Shown: piece by piece, positions 38,749 to 47,207 of the stretch
How positions within the stretch are numbered: position 1 is the first letter of the stretch
Layout of the letters: every line of letters starts with the position of its first letter
Assembly (NCBI RefSeq): GCF_009757775.1
Contig: NZ_RHLK01000001.1
Span: 471,608-535,607 of the forward strand
Source: Paenibacillus lutrae
Lineage (GTDB): Bacteria; Bacillota; Bacilli; Paenibacillales; NBRC-103111
Length of the DNA: 64,000 bases
Direction of reading: 5' to 3'
Made by a program: the position numbers and the translations under genes
Notes under the pieces: generated by a model
The model's database searches: none
Told to the model about the DNA's origin: nothing
What the model saw: the letters and a program-made list of their open reading frames with translations, nothing else

Positions 38749-39768
38749 TCATCCTGCGGATGCTTTTACCCGGTACCACTTATAGGATTCAGATAGAATG
38801 TCGAGCACTGTAAACAGTCCAATAACCGTAATCATCCACTCGCTTACTCTGTTCCACATGGATATGATAGTATCATATCCCTCTCCACCGGGGGATAAAA
38901 TCCCCGCCGCCTCTGCCTGCTGGATAAAATGGGAATTCCAGATAGCCGGGTCTGCCAGTATGACGCACACCAAGACCGAAGTCGCCACTGACACCATGAT
39001 GTGAAGCGCAAGCATTTTGCCCGTTCTTTTGCGTACGATGATACTCATGCTTTCTTTCAAGATGCCAAGTGCGGCAAGTATCCATATAAGGGGCAAATAG
39101 CCCTGGAAGACGTCGGCGTTCAAAAACGGAATGACCGTGCGTCCTCCGTCACTCACCCTCCAAATGCCGAGCAGATCAATCGAGTACAAGCAGAGCACGG
39201 TAAACAGCACCGTGAAAATAATACCTGCAATCGGTTCGCTCATTTTGATCTGTGTATGCATGTCCGGGATTGGCGGCAGGTCAGCCGGCTTCCAATCCTT
39301 GTTCATCCCGTCAGGACCGGTGGAATTTTGCTGCTGGCGGTAACCGATCCATGCGAAGATAAGGGTGACCCAGCAGAAGCTTTGGGCCCCGGCCGAGAAC
39401 AGGGACACCAGGTAACTTGTGAAATGTTCCAGAATTTCCTGAGGCTTAACGATCGCCTCAATGGCAAACAAGGCGGTTAAGGCGATACCGACGGAAATCA
39501 GCACGATTTTGAGAGTTGTCAGGTACGGATCGAATATCAACGGCCCGATCAGATACCGGTCAAAGCCGCGATATTGTGCGGCTAGCGCATTCGGATGACC
39601 AAGCTCCTGCAGCACGCTCTCCGCATCCTCCCGGGAGGCCTGACCCGCCGGTGCCCGCTCCTCCAGCATATCCTCAATCAAGCCCTGCAGTTCTTGCTTA
39701 ATTTCTGCCCTTTGTTGTTCAGGCAGACGCTGCGTTACCGCGTAAATATACCGGTCAATCATCTCCAT
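38749..39768 (-). CDS. HAAS domain multi-pass membrane protein
   Basis: 339 aa. The N-terminal HAAS/permease-prefix domain (IDRYIYAVTQRLPEQQRAEIKQELQGLIEDML ... ESVLQELGHPNALAAQYRG, residues 1-70) is followed by about six membrane helices (roughly 85-110, 120-145, 178-200, 220-240, 250-275, 305-330). Such proteins are almost always coupled to a PadR regulator, as here. GGGGGAGAACGGT precedes the ATG. Role unknown, probably envelope-related signalling. Confidence 0.85.
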   Translation of the reverse strand: MEMIDRYIYAVTQRLPEQQRAEIKQELQGLIEDMLEERAPAGQASREDAESVLQELGHPNALAAQYRGFDRYLIGPLIFDPYLTTLKIVLISVGIALTALFAIEAIVKPQEILEHFTSYLVSLFSAGAQSFCWVTLIFAWIGYRQQQNSTGPDGMNKDWKPADLPPIPDMHTQIKMSEPIAGIIFTVLFTVLCLYSIDLLGIWRVSDGGRTVIPFLNADVFQGYLPLIWILAALGILKESMSIIVRKRTGKMLALHIMVSVATSVLVCVILADPAIWNSHFIQQAEAAGILSPGGEGYDTIISMWNRVSEWMITVIGLFTVLDILSESYKWYRVKASAG

Positions 39769-40120
39769 ACCGTTCTCCCCCTTCAGTTTCCCCCATGATT
39801 CCTTCCATGCTGATGATCAACTTCCGCCATTCCCGGCACAGGCCCTCATAAACTTCTTTTCCGAACGGACTAAGCAAATAATATTTACGAGGCCTTGCTT
39901 CATTCGTATCCCATGTACTCTCAAGCAGTTCCTGTTTCTCCAGCCTCCGCAGCAGCGGGTACAAGGTGCCGGCATCAACGGCCACCCCCTTCTCCTCCAA
40001 TACGGTGACAAGAGAGTAGCCATACTGCGGTTCAGACAATTGACTGAGCACACCGATGACGATCGTTCCCCGCCTCAGCTCGCTCAGCAGCCCGTTAATT
40101 GTTTCGTTCACATCAGCCAT
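39755..40120 (-). CDS. PadR family transcriptional regulator
   Basis: 121 aa: GTIVIGVLSQLSEPQYGYSLVTVLEEKGVAVDAGTLYPLLRRLEKQELL is the PadR winged helix. Start at 40120 after CCAGGAG, preferred over an upstream in-frame ATG. Its 3' end overlaps the HAAS gene by 14 bp, so the two are coupled, and it likely represses its own operon. Confidence 0.9.
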   Translation of the reverse strand: MADVNETINGLLSELRRGTIVIGVLSQLSEPQYGYSLVTVLEEKGVAVDAGTLYPLLRRLEKQELLESTWDTNEARPRKYYLLSPFGKEVYEGLCREWRKLIISMEGIMGETEGGERYGDD

Positions 40121-40343
40121 GTAATCAACTCCTGGTATCATCATACTGTATGGCGAACACTATTGTAAATACATCACTAATATTATTTTGTGAATATGAG
40201 TTGGTGACACCCCACCGCCATTTGACACACCGTTCTTCACGCTGTTAGTGCATGCTGGTAGTGCATATTGAAGGGGCAACCTTTGCGGAAGGGGTTCCCC
40301 TGCTTCTACACGATAAGTTTGCTGCTCAGTCAAATCACGGCAC

Positions 40344-40397
40344 GCAAAAAAACCTATCAGCAGACAGGACTGCATGCCGCCCTGCCTGCTGATAGGT
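40344..40397 (-). terminator. Intrinsic terminator after the Gfo/Idh oxidoreductase
   Basis: A 13-bp stem AACCTATCAGCAG / CTGCTGATAGGTT plus CAGG/CCTG inside (40351-40367 with 40381-40397), TTTTTTT on the minus strand. Confidence 0.85.
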
Positions 40398-40435
40398 TGT
40401 ATGACTCCATGTATTCCTGCTGAGCGCCCCGCACC

Positions 40436-41542
40436 TCACTCCACGACTTGGCGAACACCCTCCTTGGAGGCCGCGCGGATGGCATCCATCAGGCGGTGAG
40501 TCCGAACCGCCTGGGCGAAACCCGGGAACTCCGCCTCACCTCCGGCGAGCCGCTCTGCGAATACGCCATAGAGATGGGCGACATTGTACCCCGGTCCCGG
40601 CGGCGTATTCAGCGTGACGGTCGAAGCGTAAACTTCCGGCGTTATGAGCATCTCGTTATCCCCGGACGGCCGGACGAAGCTAAGTTTCAACCGGTCCATC
40701 TGGAACATCAGCCCGTCCCGCGGCGTCACGATCAGTTCGCCTTCGGTTCCGATAATCCGCAGCGTAAATCCCGGTGCTCCGCCGTTGACGAACTGGGCCG
40801 AAACCATTGTTTCCTGGGCCAGTTTGCCGGCAACAAGCACATGATCGGGCGCATTCGCCCGTACCGTCTTGCCCGTCTCAAGTACGCGCACATCGGGGAA
40901 TTGCGTGGCCAATGACGCAGACACTTCAACAAACGGCGCCACCATATATTCGATGGCATCGAGCACGTGCGCCGCTCCAATAGTCAACTGGTCCGCCCCG
41001 TTCGATTCATCCAGCAGGTAAACGTGCGACTGATCCACTGTCCCGTTCGTAGTCGGAAATGCAGGCAGCGTGGCAATGACATTCACCGCCAGGACGCGGC
41101 CGACGGTGCCCTCCGCAACCAAGTCCCGGATATAGCGGACGGCCGGGTTGCCCCTCGCCTGAAGGCCGACGACGTGATGTACTCCCCTCTCCTCGGCACG
41201 CGCAAGAAGTACCTCCGCCTCCGCAGTAGTCCGGGCAAGCGGCCATTCGCTGTACACGTGCTTGCCGGCTTCCAGTGCCATCCGGATCAGCCGATCGTGC
41301 TCCGGCACCTTAACCGCGATTATCACCACGTCAACTTCCGGCAGCTTCGCCATCTCCAGCGCATCCGTATAGAAACGCCCGATACCGTGACGCTCCGCCG
41401 CCTCCTGTGCGCTGTGCAGACGTGTGCCCGTCACCGCCCTCACCTCGTATGTCTCTAGCGCGGCGAGTGCTGGAATGTGAGCCAGACCGCCCCATCCACC
41501 CGCTCCGATGATACCGACGCCCCATTTAAATTTCTTGTCCAT
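40436..41542 (-). CDS. Gfo/Idh/MocA family oxidoreductase
   Basis: 368 aa. Rossmann NAD(P) site VGIIGAGGWGGLAHIPAL, the conserved EWPLARTTAEA (EKP-like, with Trp instead of Lys) near residue 98, and the C-terminal beta-sheet domain. A sugar or inositol-type dehydrogenase of unknown substrate. GGAGG precedes the ATG. Divergent from the HxlR gene. Confidence 0.9.
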   Translation of the reverse strand: MDKKFKWGVGIIGAGGWGGLAHIPALAALETYEVRAVTGTRLHSAQEAAERHGIGRFYTDALEMAKLPEVDVVIIAVKVPEHDRLIRMALEAGKHVYSEWPLARTTAEAEVLLARAEERGVHHVVGLQARGNPAVRYIRDLVAEGTVGRVLAVNVIATLPAFPTTNGTVDQSHVYLLDESNGADQLTIGAAHVLDAIEYMVAPFVEVSASLATQFPDVRVLETGKTVRANAPDHVLVAGKLAQETMVSAQFVNGGAPGFTLRIIGTEGELIVTPRDGLMFQMDRLKLSFVRPSGDNEMLITPEVYASTVTLNTPPGPGYNVAHLYGVFAERLAGGEAEFPGFAQAVRTHRLMDAIRAASKEGVRQVVE

Positions 41543-41640
41543 GTTCGGTTCCTCCTCCGGCTTGTTGGCCTATCATACTGACAAAGCTGAGTATGAACGA
41601 TATAATCGAATCAGCAAAGTACGCACTTTTCAGTCATATA

Positions 41641-41657
41641 GTTACCAAATGGTTACG
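41641..41657. promoter_or_regulatory. Candidate HxlR operator
   Basis: GTTACCAAATGGTTAC has one mismatch from a perfect dyad and lies between divergent HxlR and oxidoreductase genes, close to the HxlR start. Confidence 0.4.
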
Positions 41658-41680
41658 TTGGAGGAGGGTGGAACCTGACA

Positions 41681-42043
41681 TTGGAGAATGACAAGACGAA
41701 TTTCGACAGTAGGAGCCTTGACAAAACGTATCATAATCCGACTGAAGCGACGCTGGAGCGGATCGGCGGCAAGTGGAAGACTGCGATCCTCTGTCTGCTT
41801 GCGGAACAGGGTGCACAGCGCAATGGGGAGATCATGCGGATGCTCTCACCCGTCACGCAAAAAGTGCTTACCCGACAATTGAAAGAACTCGAGGCGGATG
41901 GGCTCATTCTACGCACAGTCTTTCCCGAGGTGCCGCCCAAAGTCGTCTACGAGTTGACGGAGAGCGGGTGGTCCCTGAGGACCGTACTGGATCCGCTCTG
42001 TGAATGGGGCAAAAGATTCGTTAAGGCCGATAAGTCTGTATAA
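41681..42043 (+). CDS. HxlR family transcriptional regulator
   Basis: 120 aa, TTG start; an upstream GGAGG-rich stretch is at a somewhat long distance. HxlR winged helix: IGGKWKTAILCLLAEQGAQRNGEIMRMLSPVTQKVLTRQLKELEADGLILRTVFPEVPPKVVYELTESG. Probably controls the divergent oxidoreductase. Confidence 0.9.
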   Translation: MENDKTNFDSRSLDKTYHNPTEATLERIGGKWKTAILCLLAEQGAQRNGEIMRMLSPVTQKVLTRQLKELEADGLILRTVFPEVPPKVVYELTESGWSLRTVLDPLCEWGKRFVKADKSV

Positions 42044-42141
42044 AGCACCGCTCACCGGATAGAGCGCCTCTTATGGAAATATGACTTCCCCTCCTTATTT
42101 CCCGCTTTATTCGAGCCATTATCATCCGTCACAAGCATAAC

Positions 42142-42170
42142 AAAAGCCCTCAGAATATAGAGGGCTTTTT
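42142..42170. terminator. Bidirectional terminator between HxlR and ABC-F genes
   Basis: AAAAGCCCTC (42142-42151) and GAGGGCTTTT (42160-42169). T-runs on both strands serve both convergent genes. Confidence 0.75.
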
Positions 42171-42194
42171 GCTGATTTTTTATGTTCAAAAGGA

Positions 42195-43673
42195 CTATAG
42201 TTCCACGACTTTCGTCGCGATATTGTTGCAAAATTCGCTGTCATGCTCCACAAAAAGAATGGTCGGCGAATGTTCCAGCAACAGCTCTTCGATCTGCATG
42301 CGGGAAATGACGTCGATAAAATTCAACGGTTCATCCCATATATGCAAGTGAACGTTCTCGCACAGGCTTTTTGCGATCAACACTTTCTTTTTCTGGCCAC
42401 CGCTGAAAGAAGACATGTCCTTCTCAAATTGCAAGCGGGAAAAATCAAGTTTCCTTAAAATCGCTTTGAATAAGCTTTCGTCGATCTCATTATGACTGGC
42501 ATAGTCCGACAAATTGCCTTGTAATTGCGAGGTATCCTGTGATACGTAAGAGATTTTTAACTGGCTCCCTTTGCGGAACGTGCCAGTATAGTCGGTCTCT
42601 TCACCGCAGATCAGCTTGAGAATGCTTGATTTTCCGGAACCGTTCGGACCCGCGATCAAGATACGCTCCCCGCGCTGAACAGTTAAGTTTACATCGCTGC
42701 AAACCGTCTTGTCACCGTAACGGATCGAGACATGCTCAAGTTCAACCATCTCGTTTTTATGGTAAGCAAGTTGTGAAATTTTCAGACTATCGGAGTTTTC
42801 GATATTTTTTAGAAGCTGGGATTTTTCCTCGATAGCGGAATGCTGTCTCTGTTCGATCGATTTGGACCGTTTCATCATTTTGGCTGCTTTGTGACCGACA
42901 TATCCTTTATCGACTTTCGAACCGGAATTGCGGGTGCCGTTCTTAGTTTTCTCCACCTCGTGCGACCAGTTCCCTGTTCTCTTGGCGGCATCGGACAACC
43001 GCTTAATGTCTTTTCGCAGCTTCTCGTTCTCGGCCAGCTCAAAGTGATCCTGCCGCTGTTTATTCTCCCACCAATTCGAGAAATTTCCTTTCTGGACTTC
43101 AATATTCGTTTTGTTGATCGACAGAATATGGTCCACACAATTGTCCAGGAATGCACGGTCATGCGAGATCAGAATAAATCCGCTCTTCGTGTTTAGATAA
43201 TCACCGACCAGCTTACGTGCATGGATGTCCAGATGGTTGGTCGGTTCGTCGATTAACAGAAAACTGTTTTCCTTCAAAAACAAAGCTGCCAGCAGCACTT
43301 TCGTTTGCTCGCCGCTCGATAAAGAGTCGAATGGCCGATCCAGCACATCCTCGGACACCTTCAGCAGCGATAGCTCGCGCATGAGCTGCCAGTGCTGATA
43401 GTCCGGAACAATGTCTTGGACAACGTCCAAAGTATTGAAGTCCTTGCGGGCGATATGGAAAGGGAAATATTCAAAGCTGACACTGGCCGAAATGCTCCCC
43501 TTGTAATCGTACTTGCCGAGCAGCAAGTTCAGCAGCGTCGTCTTGCCTCGGCCGTTTCTTCCCGTGAAGCCCAATTTCCAATCGGTATTGATTTGAAAGC
43601 TTACGTTTTCGAAGATGTTATCGTAACTGCCGTCATAGGCAAACGTCAAATTGCTCACTTTAATTAATGACAT
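42195..43673 (-). CDS. ABC-F ribosome-protection ATPase, Lsa type
   Basis: 492 aa, two ABC domains. Walker A motifs GRNGRGKTT and GPNGSGKSS, signatures LSSGEQTK and FSGGQKKK, Walker B LLIDEPTNHLD in the first domain and HIWDEPLNFID in the second, no membrane helices. The inter-domain linker is basic (SDAAKRTGNWSHEVEKTKNGTRNSG). The N-terminus matches the Lsa family, which protects the ribosome from lincosamides, streptogramin A and pleuromutilins. AGGAGG lies eight bases before the ATG, within a small hairpin. Controlled by the attenuator upstream. Drug spectrum is not deducible. Confidence 0.9.
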   Translation of the reverse strand: MSLIKVSNLTFAYDGSYDNIFENVSFQINTDWKLGFTGRNGRGKTTLLNLLLGKYDYKGSISASVSFEYFPFHIARKDFNTLDVVQDIVPDYQHWQLMRELSLLKVSEDVLDRPFDSLSSGEQTKVLLAALFLKENSFLLIDEPTNHLDIHARKLVGDYLNTKSGFILISHDRAFLDNCVDHILSINKTNIEVQKGNFSNWWENKQRQDHFELAENEKLRKDIKRLSDAAKRTGNWSHEVEKTKNGTRNSGSKVDKGYVGHKAAKMMKRSKSIEQRQHSAIEEKSQLLKNIENSDSLKISQLAYHKNEMVELEHVSIRYGDKTVCSDVNLTVQRGERILIAGPNGSGKSSILKLICGEETDYTGTFRKGSQLKISYVSQDTSQLQGNLSDYASHNEIDESLFKAILRKLDFSRLQFEKDMSSFSGGQKKKVLIAKSLCENVHLHIWDEPLNFIDVISRMQIEELLLEHSPTILFVEHDSEFCNNIATKVVEL

Positions 43674-43674
43674 A

Positions 43675-43689
43675 ACAGGAACCTCCTGT
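43675..43689 (-). promoter_or_regulatory. Hairpin masking the ABC-F ribosome site
   Basis: ACAGGA / TCCTGT around a 3-base loop encloses the AGGAGG of the ABC-F gene, so translation may also be damped. Confidence 0.4.
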
Positions 43690-43691
43690 AT

Positions 43692-43732
43692 AAAAATAGA
43701 AAAGCTGCAAGAAAGTTACCTTTCTCGCAGCT
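43692..43732 (-). terminator. Attenuator terminator of the ABC-F leader
   Basis: On the minus strand AGCTGC.AGAAAG pairs with CTTTCT.GCAGCT, followed by TTTTCTATTTTT, an intrinsic terminator between promoter and gene. Its 3' arm (43707-43719) is exactly complementary over 13 nt to an upstream segment at 43804-43816. Confidence 0.85.
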
Positions 43733-43803
43733 CAAATAAATAAGGCAAATCCGACCCCTATACAGGGGCGGATAAGGATATATTCGTTGAGTGAAGAGAA
43801 TAA

Positions 43804-43816
43804 GTAACTTTCTTGC
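43804..43816 (-). promoter_or_regulatory. Anti-terminator arm of the ABC-F leader
   Basis: The transcript segment GCAAGAAAGUUAC pairs perfectly with the terminator 3' arm. It also pairs with UUUCUUGCU within the leader ORF, giving the 1:2 / 3:4 versus 2:4 alternatives of ribosome-mediated attenuation. Confidence 0.8.
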
Positions 43817-43855
43817 TTATAAAGAATAAAACAAAAACTGTTTTATTTTTATGTC

Positions 43856-43873
43856 TTAGCAAGAAATATACAT
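43856..43873 (-). CDS. Leader peptide MYISC of the ABC-F attenuator
   Basis: ATG TAT ATT TCT TGC TAA, preceded at four bases by AGGAG. A stalled ribosome here would free the anti-terminator arm. An in-frame upstream ATG would give MRRIMYISC, but the ribosome site favours the short form. Confidence 0.65.
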   Translation of the reverse strand: MYISC

Positions 43874-43907
43874 TATTCTCCTCATCTCCCATCGTTAAGT
43901 TAAAAGC

Positions 43908-43936
43908 ATTTTATCATACCTGTTTTTACATTTCAA
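43908..43936 (-). promoter_or_regulatory. Promoter of the ABC-F transcript
   Basis: TTGAAA (43931-43936), 17-bp spacer, TAAAAT (43908-43913), about 35 bp before the leader peptide. Standard sigma-A spacing. Confidence 0.7.
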
Positions 43937-43986
43937 CCTGTACGAACCGACCGTACAGTTGATCCTCCGTGATGTCTGTTATTATT

Positions 43987-46410
43987 TTAACGGTCCCGGC
44001 TAATTAAGTAATTTAATACATGCTTAAGAAAAGCCGTATCACGGGGCACTTCTTGCAAGGTTTCCATGGCTTGGCAGTAATGTTCCCACATTTCTTTTCT
44101 GGCACCCTCCAGACCAAGAATGGACACAAAAGTCGAATTGTTGTTTTCGACGTCTTTGCCGGTAGGTTTGCCGAGCAAGAGAAGATTTCCTTCCGTATCA
44201 AGCAGATCATCTTTGATCTGGAAAGCGATCCCCGCATGATAAGCAAATTTCTTCAAAGCTTCCATTTCCGGCTCTTTAACCTGAGCGAGAATGGCAGGCA
44301 TAATCAGAGAAGCTTCAAAGGCAATGCCTGTTTTGTAAAAACAGATTGTATTCAATTGCTCCAGGGTTAAGGTTTTCCCTCGGGATTGCAGATCCATTGC
44401 CTGCCCCATGCACATATCCCCTGTCTTCTGGGCTGAATAGCGGATCAGGTCAAGCACGGTTACGGGATTGAAGCGGACAAGCGACGATTGTTCTTCAATT
44501 GCCTTCTGAATTAAGAACAAACCGGTTAATTCCGCAGTCGCAACATTATGAACCTGGTGCAGAGTAGGACGTCCCCTGCGGGTGGAGGCATTATCTTGGG
44601 AAGGCAGATCATCGAAGATCAGGGAAGCCGTGTGCATATATTCCAAGGATCTCAGAAGCGGAACAATTTCGGCCGCCTGCAGGCCATATTCGTTTACGCC
44701 CATGACCCAGGTCAAGACAGGCCGAATTCGTTTCCCCGCTCCTTCTAAACTGTAATTGGCAGCCTCTATAAGCGGTTCTTTCATCTGGGGTATCCCCTCA
44801 TCCAAGGGAATAGGCAAGAACTGATTGATCTGAAGGCGGACTTGCTCAATCGTATCGGAGAATTTCTCCTTTTCTTTCCGGTTGTTCTGCAAGAGGGTAA
44901 CTATCTGATCCCGGAGCAGTTTATCGAAGAAATCAACATCATCCGCTTTATCTGCCATGTATTGGACGAGACGGTTGAATTCCGGATTTCCGGCCCCCAA
45001 TACCTCCATCACTTCGTTGTACTTCTCCGCGCCGATCCGCTTCTTACAACGTTTTAGACCGTTGATCGCGCGATCCAGTATCACCTCGCAGGTTCTGGGA
45101 TCGGAGTGATACACATGATGGATCAGATGACAGATAACCGTCCAATACAATTCGTAAGGGTTTATCAGATCCGGACGCCGGTCGTGGTATTTTAAATAAT
45201 AGGTATAAGGTGTTACCGCATCGTCTTGCATATCGTCGAACATATCTGCGAAATCATCCGCCAATTGATTGTAAATCCCGTAAAAGAAGGTCCGGTTATC
45301 AAAATCCTCATCTGCCTCAGCGCTAATAACGGAACGGACGATAGAACGGGAAGAAGAGGATTTTAAAATGATGGGAATATAGAGTTCTTCATTGGTGTAT
45401 GCGGTATGAGATAGGTCCTTTACGCGATCCAGCTCCTGGGAATGGAAAAACACATAGGATTGTTCGAAAAAGGCCGGCAGCCTCTCCGGGCGCTGATACG
45501 CTTTGATAAACTCATAAGCATTGCGCAGCTCCGAATGGACGAATTGTATAATGTCTTTGTTATTCTCGGCCCAATCCCCCAGTTCAGGTACAGAACCGGT
45601 AAGAAGTGAAGTTCGCAGCATATGCGTGAATTGTTCTTTCTCCTGATCAGTTAACACGCCGGAATCAAGAAGATCATCTATGAAAGGATAGGTCAGACCG
45701 TAGGAGTACCCCAGCCGGAAGGCTTCGTCCAGTCTCCGGGAACGTTCCTCAGGCGGCGTTGTATCGTCCATCTCCTCGATCACATGCATGATGACCCCGA
45801 TCATGATCTTAATCAGTTTACGCTGGGCCTGCTCGGCGTTCATTTCCTTCGGTATATGGGCGGATACGCTCTTGAGTTTGTCTATTGCCCAGATCATGGC
45901 GGTTTCTATGCCTTCCTTCTGGGCCCACCGGTATAATCCGGCAAGACTCATCGAATCCTGCTGATCTTCCCCGTTCTTGCTGGCGTTATTAACCAGCTTA
46001 TTCTTAATATCGGCAGCCATGCGCTGTATTCGGGTCCGGGTATCAAGAGAATCCAGGGATTTGCCCAAATCCCTCATGTACATATAAGAAACGCTTCTGT
46101 CCAAGTAATCATCCAGTTCACCTGAATAATTCAGCCATTGGATATAGCGGTGATAATCCCGGGTATCGGGCTTTTTCCTGCTGCGTGAAAACAGAGAAAG
46201 CCAGGATAGGGGACGAATATGGCGCTTTTTCCATACACGGATATCTTCTGTCAGGGTAGGCACATAACTCTTGTCCGTGACCTGCGCGAACAGCGCCGTG
46301 AAATACTGAGCTGCTCTCTGCTCAGCCTGCCGGTATGCTTCGGCTTGATCTTTAAGTTTCTCATTCATAAGTATGGAAGACCTCAACTTTATTACTGATT
46401 TTGAATTCAT
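43987..46410 (-). CDS. Large isoprenoid synthase fusion: N-terminal all-helical domain plus polyprenyl synthetase
   Basis: 807 aa, against about 300-350 for ordinary prenyl synthases. Residues about 515-807 are a trans-isoprenyl diphosphate synthase: GAGKRIRPVL, first Asp-rich motif DDLPSQDNASTRRGRPT (from 600), second QIKDDLLD (about 735). The N-terminal 500 residues are helical and hold Asp-rich stretches IDDLLDSG (244-251) and QLADDFADMFDD (382-393), reminiscent of class I terpene synthase metal sites. It could be a bifunctional chain-elongating and terpene-forming enzyme. Two possible ATGs; neither has a strong ribosome site. No neighbour suggests its product. Confidence 0.85.
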   Translation of the reverse strand: MNSKSVIKLRSSILMNEKLKDQAEAYRQAEQRAAQYFTALFAQVTDKSYVPTLTEDIRVWKKRHIRPLSWLSLFSRSRKKPDTRDYHRYIQWLNYSGELDDYLDRSVSYMYMRDLGKSLDSLDTRTRIQRMAADIKNKLVNNASKNGEDQQDSMSLAGLYRWAQKEGIETAMIWAIDKLKSVSAHIPKEMNAEQAQRKLIKIMIGVIMHVIEEMDDTTPPEERSRRLDEAFRLGYSYGLTYPFIDDLLDSGVLTDQEKEQFTHMLRTSLLTGSVPELGDWAENNKDIIQFVHSELRNAYEFIKAYQRPERLPAFFEQSYVFFHSQELDRVKDLSHTAYTNEELYIPIILKSSSSRSIVRSVISAEADEDFDNRTFFYGIYNQLADDFADMFDDMQDDAVTPYTYYLKYHDRRPDLINPYELYWTVICHLIHHVYHSDPRTCEVILDRAINGLKRCKKRIGAEKYNEVMEVLGAGNPEFNRLVQYMADKADDVDFFDKLLRDQIVTLLQNNRKEKEKFSDTIEQVRLQINQFLPIPLDEGIPQMKEPLIEAANYSLEGAGKRIRPVLTWVMGVNEYGLQAAEIVPLLRSLEYMHTASLIFDDLPSQDNASTRRGRPTLHQVHNVATAELTGLFLIQKAIEEQSSLVRFNPVTVLDLIRYSAQKTGDMCMGQAMDLQSRGKTLTLEQLNTICFYKTGIAFEASLIMPAILAQVKEPEMEALKKFAYHAGIAFQIKDDLLDTEGNLLLLGKPTGKDVENNNSTFVSILGLEGARKEMWEHYCQAMETLQEVPRDTAFLKHVLNYLISRDR

Positions 46411-46727
46411 GCCTGTACAAATTCCCCGGCTTATATTCCTATCTTATACGGGAAAGAATCGTTTGGGTTACGGAATTCTCGCGCTAAGGTTATCTTGAGG
46501 TAAATAAACCGCCGTTCTTCTTTCCAGACAGAGTCGGTTTCATAAGATACTCAACTATAATTTTATGCAGCAGCATTGCAATACCTCACTTGAACTCATG
46601 GGTTTATCATTGCTCGGGTGTACTATCCATTATCGGTCGCCGCTACCAGAACATCCGGTTTGAAATTCAGGCGGCCGGGTAAAAATGGTAAGATCAGGAG
46701 ATAAACCAGGAAAAAGGAGCTTGTAAA
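46411..46727. other. 317-bp gap between divergent genes
   Basis: Promoter region for the prenyl synthase fusion and the DUF2243 gene. No clear gene, repeat or RNA structure seen. Confidence 0.3.
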
Positions 46728-47207
46728 ATGGATTCTGCACTCATCCCAAGCTATTCAAGACGTAATTTAGGGTCGGGTTTTCTCTTTGGACTTGGACTTG
46801 TAGGTTTTATAGATGAAACGGTATTTCATCAACTTCTGCACTGGCATCATTTCTATGACAAATCAACATCAGACATAGGTCTGGTTTCGGATGGCTTTTT
46901 TCACGCTTTTAGCTGGTTCGCTACGATCGGAGCCTTGTTTATGTTTGCAGATCTCCGCCGGCGAAATGCACTTATGCCCACAAGATGGTGGGGAGGCGTA
47001 TTGCTCGGCGGCGGCATTTTCCAGTTATATGACGGCACAATCCAGCACAAGCTTATGCGTCTGCATCAAATCCGCTATGTAGATAATGTTATCGCTTATG
47101 ACATCGTATGGAATGTTACGGCAATTGCGATGATCCTGGCCGGTATCGTTCTTATTCTTCAATCAAGAAAATACCCTTCTAAAAGGGATCTGCAGCATGA
47201 ATCATAA
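46728..47207 (+). CDS. DUF2243 membrane protein
   Basis: 159 aa with four predicted helices. Family signature LGLVGFIDETVFHQLLHWHHFYD (His-rich first helix) and GGGIFQLYDGTIQHKLMRLHQIRY. Commonly encoded next to CtaG-like proteins, as here, and possibly linked to cytochrome oxidase assembly or copper handling. AAAAGGAGC upstream. Overlaps the next gene by 11 bp. Confidence 0.85.
   Translation: MDSALIPSYSRRNLGSGFLFGLGLVGFIDETVFHQLLHWHHFYDKSTSDIGLVSDGFFHAFSWFATIGALFMFADLRRRNALMPTRWWGGVLLGGGIFQLYDGTIQHKLMRLHQIRYVDNVIAYDIVWNVTAIAMILAGIVLILQSRKYPSKRDLQHES

Noticed and set aside
41657-41681. T-box-like string GGAGGGTGGAACC before the HxlR gene
   Set aside because: Lacks the following GCG, has no terminator/antiterminator pair or specifier stem, and the gene is a regulator, not an amino-acid gene.
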